DNA from: Capitulum mitella
Lineage: Eukaryota; Arthropoda; Thecostraca; Pollicipedomorpha; Pollicipedidae
NCBI GenBank assembly: GCA_030062745.1
Contig: CP099850.1
Coordinates: forward strand, 3,286,001-3,350,000
Direction: 5' to 3'
DNA: 64,000 bases
Shown here in pieces: positions 31,086-41,824 of the stretch. Made by a program: the position numbers and the translations under genes. The notes under the pieces were generated by a model. The model had not been told where the DNA came from, did no database searches, and saw only the letters and a program-made list of their open reading frames with translations. Numbering within the stretch: the stretch's first letter is position 1; the number at the start of each line of letters is the position of its first letter.

Positions 31086-31939
31086 ACTGACGGAAGACAA
31101 GACTGTGCGTCGAAAATGCTTACAACGTTTCCTGTGTGATGAAGACCGTCGCCGTAACGAAATTTCCCCATGACATATTCTTGAGAAAGAGATCACAGGT
31201 CAGTGACCTGTCAAGCTGTTGATTTCTAATTTGCAGAAAATATGCGGGGCAGTTTGAAGGTCAACTATGCCATATTTTACGGTACTCGAATAGCAGTCAT
31301 TTGCGGTCAATGTGCGCAAAACGTCAACAGAAAATTGACTGTCGGAGTTAAAATATTATGCATGTGAAGTTCGCGACGCATTGGTGTTCGTGTCATCAAA
31401 CAGTCATTCTAATTTCATCCAGATGTCATCTGTGCGTCAAACGTGCCAAGTTACTCTTGAATCCAAAGTCCTTCATCAACGCTGGGGATGATTAAGCACT
31501 GACAAAAAATAGACCCATAGAGGCCAGGGAAGAACTCAACGAAATAGATCTTCGCGTCCAATGACTGGGTCAGACATGGATATAGTGGCCTTAGATATGC
31601 ATATTTGGAACTTGGGCTATAATGGCCAAGCCTGGATGTAGACGTCATGATGTCACACAAAGCGATCCCATTCGAAATTCAGCGCCAGTACCGTAAGTCG
31701 TCCTAGTACCCTGAACCCTTGACTTTAGTTGTCAAATTCGAGGTCAAAACACGGAAACGCTTGGGGCCCAGTTAAGCCGCGGTAGCTTTCCCATTAGCAC
31801 TTTCAGGGAGGGGCCATCAGGAACGTGTCCCCTTTTACGTTGACAAACCCGCTGTGCTTCATGTAAGGCCATTTTGGGTGAGGTATGGGGAGGAGCATAA
31901 GCTGGGTGAGGGCGAAAGAGCCCATTGAGTGGAATTTAA

Positions 31940-32100
31940 CGTTTCTATGTACCAAAACTGAAAACAGGCAACAATCTCCGAAACTCTAAAATCAAGAGAC
32001 CAAAATCCGAAGAGTTTTGAGGTTTGAGGGTTAGGTTTGTCCTAGTCTCTTCCTTGACAAAATTCTTGCCACGTATGGGTCTGGGTGCAGGTGCGCAGAA
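31940..32100 (-). mobile_element. MITE-like repeat family E, diverged copy
   Basis: On the minus strand, GCAAGAATTTTGTC then TCTTCGGATTTTGG parallels the left half of the 30,180 element. The right half is missing or unrecognisable. Confidence 0.4.
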
Positions 32101-32985
32101 GGAGCATCCGTTGAAGGCTGACACGGACATGGTTCGTTAAAGGGCTTTTACCGGACAAAAAATTTCCGAACACACACAATAAAAACTGCCCTCACAAAAT
32201 GGTAATATTCTTTGTTGTGTGGAAAAATGTGTTTGGAATAATAATGGGACAAATCAGTATCGTTTAATAATGGCTTTTCATTCAGCTTCTTACTAATAAG
32301 CTTTTACGGAGTATGCCGGAGCAAAAATGGGATGCTATATTTCGCAGAAAGCCCATATATTTTGACACAAATGATGAATTAAGGTATCTCGCAATTTATG
32401 CCAACATGGATCGGCTCTTAAAGACGAACCTTGTACTCATGTATGCTCCAAAAACATTATCATTGCTATGAGCAATGAAATAATTAAAATCATAATGATG
32501 GCGGAAGAGGAGGACCGTAGGTTTGTATGTACGCGTGGCCGTGGGCCGGACAGCAGCGCGTGCTGGCGCCTGATTGGCGGCTGGATTCACTGGTTGGAGC
32601 TCGGCGGCGTACCGCTGCGGAGCTACATGGAACGGCTCGGAGAGTCGGGGTTCTCCGCTGCAGGAAGACCCCGGGGCACAGTAGGGCCTTCCCATCAGTC
32701 GGTGTTCTGCTGCGATAGCTGCTGAGCTTTGGATAGGTCGGAGCCGTAACAGCAACTGCTGGTATGCATCGCCTGATGGTTTGCGATACAATGACTGCAT
32801 TTGAAATATGTGCTGGGTTATTAGCTAACGGCTCAAATTCCTGAACTGTACCTTTCAGGACGCATGGAGCCGACTGGGTCTACCAGATTACCCAATAGCT
32901 GGCTACAGATTACCCACACCCATATGTGATAGACGAGGCGTTCGGACTGCCGAATCGTTTTTGCGTGTGTCTTTTTTCGCCCTCT
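32100..32985. other. No confirmed gene; small GC-rich patch at 32,520-32,720
   Basis: The GC-rich patch leaves frames open on both strands without motif. An ATG context (MMAEEEDR) at about 32,495 is followed by a weak AG/GTTTGT donor and could be a 5' exon of the peptide gene at 32,993, but this is not supported further. Confidence 0.3.
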
Positions 32986-32992
32986 AGAGGAC

Positions 32993-33640
32993 ATGTTGGT
33001 CAAGCACTTCGCTCTAACAGTGGTGCTTACTTTGACGATGCTGCTGTCCCGTGCAGTTTATGCAGGTTCACAGGCAGAGGTAAGAACAATGCATGAACAT
33101 AGCAAACAACAACAAAAACAACAAACCGAACAAATAGAACATGAACATGTCAGGGACAAAACGGGCGGCATCTGCCGGTAGATTCAGGCTTTTTCAATGC
33201 CATGCTAAACGACAGACCCTAAAGGCGACAAAATAGCATGGAAACATGGCCTAGCTTCTCTTCCTCCGTACCCGTACCCATAACCATGATTCAAGTGATT
33301 TTTCTCGAGTGAAATGATTTTAGTGATATCACTCCGTCGGTACAACAGGCTGAGGATGAAAACGAAGCACGAAGGCAAATTTAACGAGTTATTAATGCAG
33401 TTTTATCGTACAACGGCATCGTGTCACGAACTGCATAATGGCAGTGGCATATGCTCTTGAAAACCACGCACCAATTCAATTTGCGGGACTTCCGTTTTAT
33501 TTCAAAATAAGCATGAGAACTGCACCATCTGCGCATACACGCAGCTAACACAGCGTGTTCTCGGTTTGCAGTGCCCTGGTGTCAACGTACAGCTGCCGGA
33601 ACACATAGGCATACTTTCGGAAACGAAAACAAATAGCTAA
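32993..33640 (+). CDS. Possible 51-residue secreted peptide (2 exons)
   Basis: Exons 32993-33079 and 33572-33640. Exon 1 is preceded by a strong acceptor (a pyrimidine run ending CTCTAG at 32,987), so a 5' UTR exon should lie upstream. It encodes a classic signal peptide, MLVKHFALTVVLTLTMLLSR, followed by AVYA as likely cleavage site and GSQAE, ending at GTAAGA in phase 0. The next acceptor (TCGGTTTGCAG) in the same phase opens 22 codons, CPGVNVQLPEHIGILS and six more, then TAA. An AATAAA hexamer at 33,640-33,645 overlaps the stop. The mature peptide would be about 27 residues with a single Cys. Function unknown and no family recognised. The signal exon is convincing; the join to the second exon is inferred from phase and splice sites. 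Confidence 0.45.
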
Positions 33641-33645
33641 ATAAA
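33640..33645 (+). terminator. AATAAA polyadenylation hexamer
   Basis: Lies directly on the stop codon of the proposed small secreted peptide. Confidence 0.45.
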
Positions 33646-33772
33646 TGCATCGGTGATCGTACAGGAGACAGCTATCTGTAGTGCACGAGTCCTGTGAGCC
33701 CGGGCAGTTGTTCGACAAACGCGAATCGTCGGCCGATGTCGGCGGCTCATCGGATCGGAATCTGCGCCGGCA

Positions 33773-34249
33773 TCAAAGCTGGCTGACCGTTTCGTCGACC
33801 TCCTCGCGGACGACCATGGTCTCCTTGGGCGGCGGCGGCGGCGGCGGCGGCCTGACGGGCCGGCCGCGGTCGTGCTGCTTGATCACCACCTCGGTCTCGA
33901 GCAGCTGAGGCTGCTGGTGGTGGCGGCGCCGGTGCCGCTCGCCCCACTTCCTGAACATGAACCGCACCGACTTCTGGCTCCAGAGCGCGTCGATGCAGGC
34001 GAACACCTCCGAGACGGAGATGAACTGGGCGACGATCGTGTCGAGGCCGCCGCACACCTGGCACTGGCCGACCATGCTGCCGACGGCGCCGCCGCCGTGA
34101 CGCGTCACCACCGTGAACGGGCCGGCGCGCGTCACGGACGAGCCTTCCAGCACGGTGCGGTTCGTCAGGGAGGACGGGATGCCGGAGGTGCCGGTCGGCG
34201 GCGGCGGGAAGTGCGGCTCGCGGCCGGGCGGCGTCGGCGGCAGGCCAGC

Positions 34250-34292
<43 letters not shown>

Positions 34293-34548
34293 TGCCGCTG
34301 CCGCTGCCGCCGCCTTCGGCGCCGCTGGTGATGGCCGGCACGGCGGCGGCGGCGGCGGCGGCGTTTGGAGGCGTCGTCCTCCTGCGGTGTCATGTCCACC
34401 GACACCTGGCTGAGGTAGCCGGTCAGCAGGGTCTTGTCCGAGGACGGGAAGCCCAGCGTCAGCAGCAGGGAGCCCTCGTCGTTGATCCAGACTCCGGCCA
34501 GGTCGCACCAGTGACGCTGCTTTTTCTTCGGCCGTTTCTCCGCGTTCG
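33773..34548 (-). CDS. Avidin-like gene exon 3: avidin domain, poly-Arg loop, stop
   Basis: Acceptor ATCACGCAG at 34,549-34,550. The correct frame is fixed by the avidin strand-1 motif and the GQC motif, not by the longer Ala-rich frame that overlaps it. The tail after the domain is basic, then Pro-rich, then acidic (KETMVVREEVDETVSQL). Three (CCG)n tracts lie in this exon, at 33,826-33,852, 34,252-34,316 and 34,340-34,364. Confidence 0.7.
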
Positions 34549-37027
34549 CTGCGTGATAACAATGTGAAACGGTCACTTAGTTATCGATTCACTCGTGGGA
34601 ATGGTTGCGTATGAGCGCCAGTGTTTTTTTTACCAAAATCCCATAAAATTCTAATTTCTGAACTTTGTCGTGAGTGTGACCTAAAACTGCTTAGACATGC
34701 ATGCGGCTTAAAAATGACAGACGCATTTTAGTTTACTTCATAATGTTTCCGATAGTCACCCCCATCGGTTCAGCCCACGCTCTGTCCTTCCTCCGTTCTT
34801 CGCGGTCGCTGGATACGAATGGCCGGTTCTGCCTGGCCGGGGCCGGGGCACCGCTGACCGACCACTCACTGTGCTGGATGTTGACGGTGACCTCCCCCAC
34901 TGCGCTGGAGTTGGCCGCCTTCGCCTCCGGCCAGACGCCGGCCGGCCGGGGCGGCGGCGGCGGCGGCGTGGTCAGGCCCTGCTGCAGCCGTATTCCGGCG
35001 CCCACCAGCTCGTAGATGGGCCCGGTGACGCCCTGTCCAGGCAGCTGCAGCTCGGCCAGGCCGGCCGCCAGGTTGCCGGCCTGGTCCTGCGCCACCAGCT
35101 GGCCCAGCAGGCCGTGCTCCCCTCGGCTGGTCACGGAGCCGTTCTGCGAGGAGACGCTTCCGTTGTTACAACGGTTTGTAACAACGGAAAGTTACAAACC
35201 GTTCGAACTTATGGTGGCTGGTCACTGTGCCATTCTGGGGAAGAAGAACGGCATTTTGAGACGCTCGCAGAGACCATGACTTGTCACCGAGATGTACTAT
35301 GGACGGAGGACGGTGGTGATAATGTGCTGATAATAGTGGATGCTAGGGGCCGCAGCCCAACCATGCAGAGGCCCAACAGAGATTATAACGGGCAAATGGG
35401 AGAAATCATGGATTTACACACGGCAGCGGGCGGTAATCCAGAGTAACCAGCATCACAACTGGTTACTGAACTCAGAAACGTGTTCGTAAGGTGAGCCTGA
35501 TTTGTAACAGCGCCAAGAAAGGGTTTAAAAACATTGAATCGCAGAATCTCTTATGCCCGTTGGACACAAATCGACAAAAAGCCCTGGTGGCTGAGCCATC
35601 CACACGCTGGCCGGGTGCAGTCAGGCCGGCGACAAGGGTCTCTGATCCTGGCCAGGTCAGGCGGCTTACTCCAGACAGGCCGACCAAGGTCAGCGGCTTG
35701 ATGCCAGAGAGCGGCAGACCGTCCATCGTTCCGCCCGAGGCGCTGCCGTTGCCGGCAGAGACGATCCTGCGCGGAACGGACAGACCGTCAGCACCTGCGT
35801 CGCGAGCCCTCTCCGGAGCTCCGAGCCGGCACAGCACCCCTCAGGCCGTGCTGCGACCGCTGATGTCACAGAGAAGGCCTGCTGTGGTGAGTCAAAGGAC
35901 GCTGGCAAACAGTAATCACTGACCAGTCAAAACTGAATGTCGTAAGGTTAAATTGCAAAGCACAGGCTCTAGACATGAATGTAATCGTCCTAGATCGGGA
36001 TTTAGATATTGCGTGGTGCCTGATCTGCATCGGTTTGACGTTCTTTAATTTCGCGATTTGAATGCGTCACATTTGTTACGAAATGAAAAGGCAGATTAGG
36101 CTAAACAACGTCATTAGTCACTCAAGGGGGCCAAACGTTGGTCGCGGTCGAGGCCGCCAAAATATATGTAAAAATGACACGGAAAACAGAATGCCAACTT
36201 TATTTCATGAAGACCAGAATATGACTCCTATCCGACCCTCTCCTTTGTGACGAGTATGTCAAAATGCAGCGGAAGAAAGGTTCTGTGCACTGTAACTACA
36301 GCAGGGGTAACAGATATATAACAGAATGTGGCTTCGGCGACAGGCCTTGCCCGGCCAATTGTTGACGATATTTGCACCTCACAGACCGGTAATCTTTGCA
36401 AATTCGGCCCAAACAATACCAGGCTGATGGGTGCTGCAGCCAAGGACTTTTGCAAGAGTAACGTGCTCCGCAAAGATCATGACGCATTGCAATTACGTCT
36501 TATGATGCGCATCCACGTAATAGGCAATCCATGAATCATGTAACATTACCTCCGGCGGAGTCGTGCGGTGAGATGGCCACGTCCAGTTCTGTGTCCGATT
36601 GGTTGCCTTAATACCTGGTATTTCAGAAGAAAGAACAAAGTCACATTCCAAGGGCATGAAGAAAAACGCATTGAGCGTTTGCTGTAGCGATCATGGATGC
36701 CTTTGCCCGACAGTTTTCGTCATCATCATTGACACTGCATTGCATGGACAGTTCTGATTGGACCGTGAAGATCATATTATTGGTTATGTTGCAAGGGCAA
36801 GGCCAAACCAATGTAAGAAATCTAAAATATTTCAGCAAAACACAGCTTACCTCTCTCCGTTTCCGCGTTTGATTTCCATGATTGAACCAGCCTGTAGGGG
36901 ATTTCACCGAGTCTTGGTAGAAAGCGTCTCCGAGTCCTTTGGAGACTTTTGGAAATATAGCGGTTCCAAGGTCAGATGTCGTTAAACCATGCATCCACAG
37001 GAGGAAAAGCACGGTAATGCCGCGCAT
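33773..37027 (-). CDS. Secreted avidin-like protein with expanded loops (3 exons)
   Basis: Complement of exons 36851-37027, 34870-35143 and 33773-34548. All junctions are GT-AG and in phase, giving 1,227 nt and 408 residues. Exon 1: signal peptide (MRGITVLFLLWMHGL), then a basic RKRR site. Exon 3 holds an avidin domain. C165-D-L-A-G-V-W171-x-N173-x-x-G-S177 is the avidin strand-1 pattern (C-x-L-x-G-x-W-x-N-x-x-G-S), then LLTGYLSQV, FTVVTRHGG, VGQC313 and LW340. C165 and C313 occupy the positions of the avidin C4-C83 disulfide. Biotin-contact N, S and Y in the first half are kept; the tryptophans lining the pocket in the second half are mostly replaced, so biotin binding is doubtful. A poly-Arg tract (about 213-250) and Pro runs come from (CCG)n. 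Exon 2 may be a degenerate half domain. Not certain: that exon 1 joins exon 2 directly. Confidence 0.65.
34252..34316. repeat. (GCC)n triplet tract within coding exon
   Basis: About 15 GCC units followed by a mixed GCC/GCT tract. Read in the avidin frame on the minus strand it encodes arginines, placed in the loop between avidin strands 3 and 4. Confidence 0.9.
34870..35143 (-). CDS. Avidin-like gene exon 2: possible degenerate avidin half
   Basis: Acceptor CTCCTCGCAG, donor A/GTGAGT. It encodes NGSVTSRGEHGLLGQLVAQD and continues with AGNLAAGLAEL, a Pro run from (CCG)6, and VGEVTVNIQH. GNLAAGLAEL and GEVTVNI resemble avidin strands 2 and 4 (GxLTGxYxSAV, GFTVNW), but no cysteine or tryptophan signature is present. 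Codons end almost always in C or G, as in AMFR exons 3-11. Confidence 0.55.
35162..35203. repeat. Overlapping alternative hairpins just upstream of exon 2 acceptor
   Basis: AACGGTTTGTAAC (35,170-35,182) pairs perfectly with GTTACAAACCGTT (35,191-35,203). The middle strand also pairs with GTTGTTACAA (35,162-35,171) through TTGTAACAAC. The two stems share bases and are mutually exclusive. In the minus-strand transcript they lie about 20-60 nt before the acceptor at 35,144. Confidence 0.8.
35656..35886. other. Candidate exon of undecided strand
   Basis: On plus, CTGGCCAG/GTC to GTG/GTGAGT leaves 77 codons open in phase 0-0, rich in Pro, Ser and Arg. On minus, TTCCGCGCAG at 35,767-35,768 to GGA/GTAAGC bounds 97 nt (35,670-35,766) encoding IVSAGNGSASGGTMDGLPLS and more, which loosely resembles exon 2 of the avidin-like gene (NGS then GL). 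The 97-nt exon does not fit the phase of that gene. Both readings use C/G-ending codons. Confidence 0.3.
36568..36624 (-). other. Possible small in-phase exon of the avidin-like gene
   Basis: On the minus strand a pyrimidine-rich stretch is followed by AG, 19 codons in phase 0-0 (ATNRTQNWTWPSHRTTPPE, two N-glycosylation sequons) and GTAATG. It could be inserted between exons 1 and 2 without changing frame. Splice sites are mediocre. Confidence 0.25.
36851..37027 (-). CDS. Avidin-like gene exon 1: signal peptide
   Basis: ATG at 37,027. Hydrophobic core ITVLFLLWMHGL, then about 40 residues ending NQTRKRRE with a furin-type RKRR, then donor GAG/GTAAGC in phase 0. GWFNHGN near the end vaguely recalls the avidin GxWxNxxG pattern. 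Confidence 0.55.
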
Positions 37028-37029
37028 CT

Positions 37030-39230
37030 CGAAATATATCGATTCGTCGTATTATACCATGTTGTCAATCCATACATGACTGCGATATTTACACACGATG
37101 CTCTTTTTATAAGGTCATTAAAAAAATCGATTTTCTCACTCGAAAGCTGGTGCAGCTTATAGTCTTTGGTCTTTTGTTTCAGGAAACCCACGTTGTTTAT
37201 AATCCCATGAGCCCGTCAGGTGATACATCACGTTAATCCCGTTCCATTCACTGTTCAGCTTGATGAAATCGGTGTTCGATTTTCTTGAAAGCTATAACTC
37301 ATGTGATTCTCCAAGCGTGTTAGTCACGCTTGAAGAATCCCGTCAAAGGTCATGCTCTTTGTTTTCTGCTAAGTGGCTGTATGCAAATGTATAGGCAAAG
37401 CAGACAAATCCTACATATTCTTTGCACGTGCTCTTACCCCTTACATCACCCCCAGAAACGACTCGGATCGAATTTATAAAGCAACACAAGAATACGACAT
37501 ATCTTTGTCCTTTAATAACCATGCTGAACGTTCGGGTCATTTCCGTACTAGAAACATTAAAACCTTATCTGCCGTCGCATTTTGAGCTTTGCATTGCCAC
37601 GGGAGGGACGGAACAGTGGCTGGAGAAGCGTTGTTACTGTTTATCGTACGAATGCATGCATAGTTTTGCAGCGATGTGTGGTGTCATGAAAGGCATTATC
37701 CGAATGTTGATGAGAACTGAGTCCCGTATATGAAAATTGCGTGCTTCAGGTCCAGAATAATTCCAAAGTGGACTCCATGCGTTTCAACCTGCAACTTCTT
37801 TCAAGCACGGAAGGGATAAATGTTGTTCTATTGTAATTTTTTTCAGATTTTGTGTCGTGTTCGGCACCTGATTTTGAGACCTTATTTCCATTTCGGCGTC
37901 AACGAGTAACTCTCTTCAACCACTGTCAGACACAGGGTGTAAAGACTGTGATGGCTGGCATCAATGAAATGAAGTGTTGTGTTGTGGAATTATTTTTATT
38001 ACGGCACTGGCCAAGCTGATTTTCGTCGTCACGCACTACAGTTACCCCTTACCAGCAAAGGTTTCTAGTGCCTGATATCTTACTTTATTCTTTAGAGCGT
38101 GCTCAACATTCTCTAGCTCTCGGTCGTCGTACCATTGCCGGTATAAACTGGAGTAAACGCCGTTGCGCTTCTCAGTGAGGCAGGAAGCCGCACTGGAGGC
38201 GTTGAGACGAGTTTTGACTTTCAGGCGTTTCAGAACAGCAGGAACCGCCCTGAACCTTTCTTAAATTTCCATACTTTTAGACAGACGAGGGTTTTTCGAG
38301 CTGCCGCAAACCTTCCTGAAATTCCAAAACTCCACCCCGGAGTGTAATCTAATAGTTCTCCGAGCTCTCCTGTAGTTGAAAGGTCGGTGATGGAGCAACA
38401 GGATTGAGACGGTAACTAATGAAGAGCGTCACCCAGTGAGTAAGGTCAATAAACTTCAGGTCTGTTGGGTGGCAGTCCATAGTTCCTGCTCATCTTGGTA
38501 CACGTCTATGGCATGGTTTATTGACTTATGTTAAACAGAACATCAAACGCGGCAGGGTTCGCTGCCCGCCGGGCCATGTTGCCGCTGCAACGAACGGAAG
38601 ATCAGTTTCCAGCTAGACTTTTAACGAAACCGACGTGAAAACGTTCCATTGATTCATGTTCGAACCGATCAAAATCACCTGTGGAGGCGACCACGTCTGG
38701 AGACTACGCTCGCCTGGGTACCGAGTTTCATTTTGGTACGTGCAGTGTTGGGTGTCTTCCAATATTACTGGGATGCAGCATGATACGTCATTTAGAAATG
38801 AAGCTATTCGTGCGACTAAATTGTTGCGGTAAGTTTTGTCGAAAAAAAACAAAAAGCTTAAGACAGTTTCAGTAATGGTAAAGCGATTTCAGCTATCGTC
38901 AAATGCGGAACTTGATCGCGGTGAAGCTTCATTTTATTGACCAAATAAAAAACATAATAGTACCGTGCGTCAGCCGCAGCATGTGATCAGAACCCACTCA
39001 AACCGTACACAAGAATGCAGTAGGCACATGCTTCAAAACCGGCCAAGCAAGATTTCTGGACTAAATACGCACTCCTGTACTTCCGGGTTCAATGATAACG
39101 CAGTTAGCATGCGGAAGAGGAATTTATTTAATAGTAACGCTAACGCTGAATATAAAAACGTCCGCGAATACTGCGTTACAGCTCCTCGACCTCTTCTTCT
39201 AGCCTGACTACGCTCGGCCGCGCCGGAAGG
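37030..39230. other. No recognisable gene
   Basis: AT-leaning intergenic sequence. Short frames only; no splice pairs or repeats recognised. Confidence 0.5.
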
Positions 39231-39239
39231 CGACACGAG

Positions 39240-39571
39240 CCGTACACACACAACGTGTGGTCCCATGTGCCGCCGGCCGTGACAGCGCCTCCCTTCCCTC
39301 CGTGGCCCGCCCCCGGCCGGCGCGCGGTGACGGAGACGCGCGGCGCGCGGCCGTCCGGGCGCCGCCCCCTGGCGCCCGTCTGTCCGCCAGGAGGCCGGAC
39401 CGGCCGGCGTTGCACCTGACCCGGCGGCGGACGTTATTTTTGCCCGGCAGCGATTTTGGCCGTTTGCGGCGTTGCCCAGTCGTCGGCGGGGACGGGCGCG
39501 GGGTCGGGCGAGGCGGCGCGGCACCCAGCGAGCGGTCGCCACCGGCCGCGGCCACCGGCGCACCGCACCAG
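39240..39571 (+). promoter_or_regulatory. CpG island with a good splice donor; possible first exon
   Basis: Dense CpG and GC from about 39,240 to 39,700. A consensus donor CACCAG/GTAAGG is at 39,571/39,572 on the plus strand, as expected for the end of a non-coding first exon. All frames stay open because of GC content and no protein signature was found. The gene it would start is unknown; the plus-strand gene at 47.9 kb is one option. Confidence 0.4.
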
Positions 39572-40198
39572 GTAAGGCGAACCCGCGCCGGGCACGGCCG
39601 CGCCGGCCGGCGCGCTCTGACGCTCGGCCGTCGGCCAAGCGGTGACGGCCGGCGGCCGAGAGTGGACGCCGTCACACGGCGCCGAAACCGGACGCCGACA
39701 GACGAGCTGATAGCCGGCATCAGCCCCCCTCCCCCCCGGACGCCGGGTCTCGCCTCCGTGTCGTGTCAGACTGTGTCCGGTCGTAGCGTGATGTTGGGGC
39801 CGCGGACGCCCGTTTTCCCGCCGCCAGTTGTTTCGTTTTGGAACAGAGTTGGTGGTTTGGAAGGCGATCGTTTAGCAGTATGAGCCCTGTGATGATAAAA
39901 TAGATAAAAACCACTGTGATGAATAAAATAAATGTGTGGTCACCATGGCATAAACTGGATGCACAGATGAAATATGAACTAGCTCCTTTAAGTTTTATGC
40001 CCATACATTTCCCCAGTCGCCCCGGCTGGAAATGAATTCTTCGTTATGGCCTCCAGTCAATATTGCTCGGAAAAATTGTGCTAACGCTTATGACGATGCG
40101 TGGAAAATGTGTATGAAAGCGTTCTAGCCAACTGCTGGCTGTGCCGACCACTTTGCGTCTTTCCGAGATGCATTGCAGCTGTCCTGAAAGGAGATTAA

Positions 40199-40615
40199 AT
40201 GACAGAGAGGAAACCTCACTCCGCACTCTCAGGAAATGAGGTTCCACATTCGTGGCTAAGTGAATTAACATGTGGGACTGGTAATGAGCTCCAGCTGGAC
40301 AGAACCCTGGAGTTTCCTTCCAGCACGCGACGCAGAGCGCCGACCGGCTGTCCCCGGGCGTGGCTCGCTCCCGTAAAACACAAATACACAGGATCGGGCG
40401 GCTGGGGACTGACCGGCGCGTGGCACGCGGAGGAGACCACGGTCACGCCTGCGCCACACTCACGCAGCAGCGCTGTGCGTTATGTTACACTGACAGAATG
40501 CCAACCAACCTTCAGCCGTTCACCCATGACTGAGGTCGTGTGGATCTGCAGTGACCTGTCTGAGTACAGACGCAGATCTGTGAGACGCAGGAGGAGCGTG
40601 ATGAAGCCAGTTTAG
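40199..40615. other. Open region of undecided strand with weak avidin-like resemblance
   Basis: Plus frame: GLTGAWHAEETTVT, a later CQPTF, then TEVVWICSDLSE and a basic end with TAG at about 40,613. Minus frame: 40,216-40,448 starts after GGCGCAG, reads GVTVVSSACHAP and LCFTGASHARG and ends in TGA. Each recalls fragments of avidin strands. Both cannot be true, which shows how weak the resemblance is. Confidence 0.2.
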
Positions 40616-40849
40616 ACCAGCGTCGACGCCTTCCGCCAGAACATGCGGCTTTTGCGCTGTTTTTGACATTGCCCCCTTGGCTTCTTAAGTATCCACAGGA
40701 ACTTACATGACCTCACGTAACCTGAAGTCAGCTGAATCGTGGGCATAATTTCCATTACGTCTGGATTAATTAGGAAGCGTCGAAAGTTTTTCCTAGGAGA
40801 TGGGTCCAAATGATTGCTATGGTGCTGTTGATAGCGGCTTATTTAGTGA

Positions 40850-41010
40850 CCGAACGTGCCGTCAAGGCTACAACACGGCCGTGTAGCGGCCACTAACGGC
40901 CATTTGCCAATTGAGCCGTGAGCCAAATGTCGAGCATCGTGAGGATTTGAACCCGTCTGGCCAGGGCAACGGGACCAGCGTTCTCCCAGATAAGCTAGTG
41001 ATCACAGTTT
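40850..41010 (-). mobile_element. tRNA-derived SINE, copy 2
   Basis: On the minus strand a tRNA-like head with A-box-like TAGCTTATCTGGG and B box GGGTTCAAATCC is followed by the core AGCCTTGACGGCACGT, shared with the copies at 21.0 and 41.8 kb. Confidence 0.65.
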
Positions 41011-41388
41011 GACTTGTAATATATGTACGAGTAGCTGGTGTGTTTCATTTTACTTCACCCGGCCACACCCAATCTGGTCTGAGTTTAAGGATTATTGATT
41101 GCCCTTTTTCGCTAAAGCCTGAATCCCTCATTTAGGTGAAACATTATGTATAACAAAGGTTTCTCGAATAGTCTGCCCTACCGTTACTTTACTAACAGAC
41201 ACCAATGTTACCGCATTAGACTAAAACATGCTGTGCCGGGCGTATTCTATGTTGTGAGAGGTGGTTTTTGGCGCATTAAAATGTTTTCTTGTAGTTTTTT
41301 TCTCGTATGGAATCACAGTCTTCATCGGTTGGTCCCGCCCTATTGAAGCCACAGTAACTCGGAGCAATATGGCGGAACTCGATTTTAC

Positions 41389-41488
41389 CAGCCCATTGCT
41401 GAAAATGCGGGCCGTAAAAGGTAGTCCGTTCTAATGACGCCTCCGGCGTCCAGAGGGTCACATTGAAGCCTTCGTGCCTCGGCCGACC
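41389..41488 (-). other. Candidate orphan exon with avidin-like strand motif
   Basis: On minus, CTCGAG/GGT to GCTG/GTAAAA gives 33 codons with EGFNVTLWTPEASLERTTFY and GPHF. This matches the spacing of avidin GFTVNW ... TTVFTGQCF. The phase (0 in, 1 out) would fit an upstream exon at 45,561-45,632 and the minus reading at 40,448. No N-terminal half was found, so it is only a candidate. Confidence 0.3.
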
Positions 41489-41824
41489 CTCGAGATCAGA
41501 ACGGCGCTCAATTACCAAACGGAAATGCTAGGTACCGCGTTCGAAGACGGCTTAAAATCAATGTCATGTGCTTATGCCACCTGGCGTCGCAGAGCGCGTT
41601 TCCGGTAATTTGGTCATGCGAGACGCGTATTTTTGATTGTTACATTAAGCAGAATTATGCGGAACCCAGGACCACGGAAGAATGCGTACAAAACGCTTTG
41701 ATGCCAGGGTTGTGTTTGTTTTTTTTTAGGAGTTGTTACGTCCTTTTTTACAAACTGATCCGAAGCTTTGAAGTGGACGGCAAAACGGAGGTGGCTGGGA
41801 TGCCCCTGACCCTGCCGTGCACAT

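Noticed and set aside
33747..34562. Long minus-strand open frame rich in alanine
   Set aside because: It overlaps the avidin-like exon in another frame. Its length comes from the GCC tract read as Ala and it has no domain, while the frame next to it carries the avidin cysteines and motifs.
39033..39638. 201-codon minus-strand open frame
   Set aside because: Lies in a CpG island where stop codons are rare; Arg/Pro/Ala composition, no motif, and the plus strand has the better splice donor.
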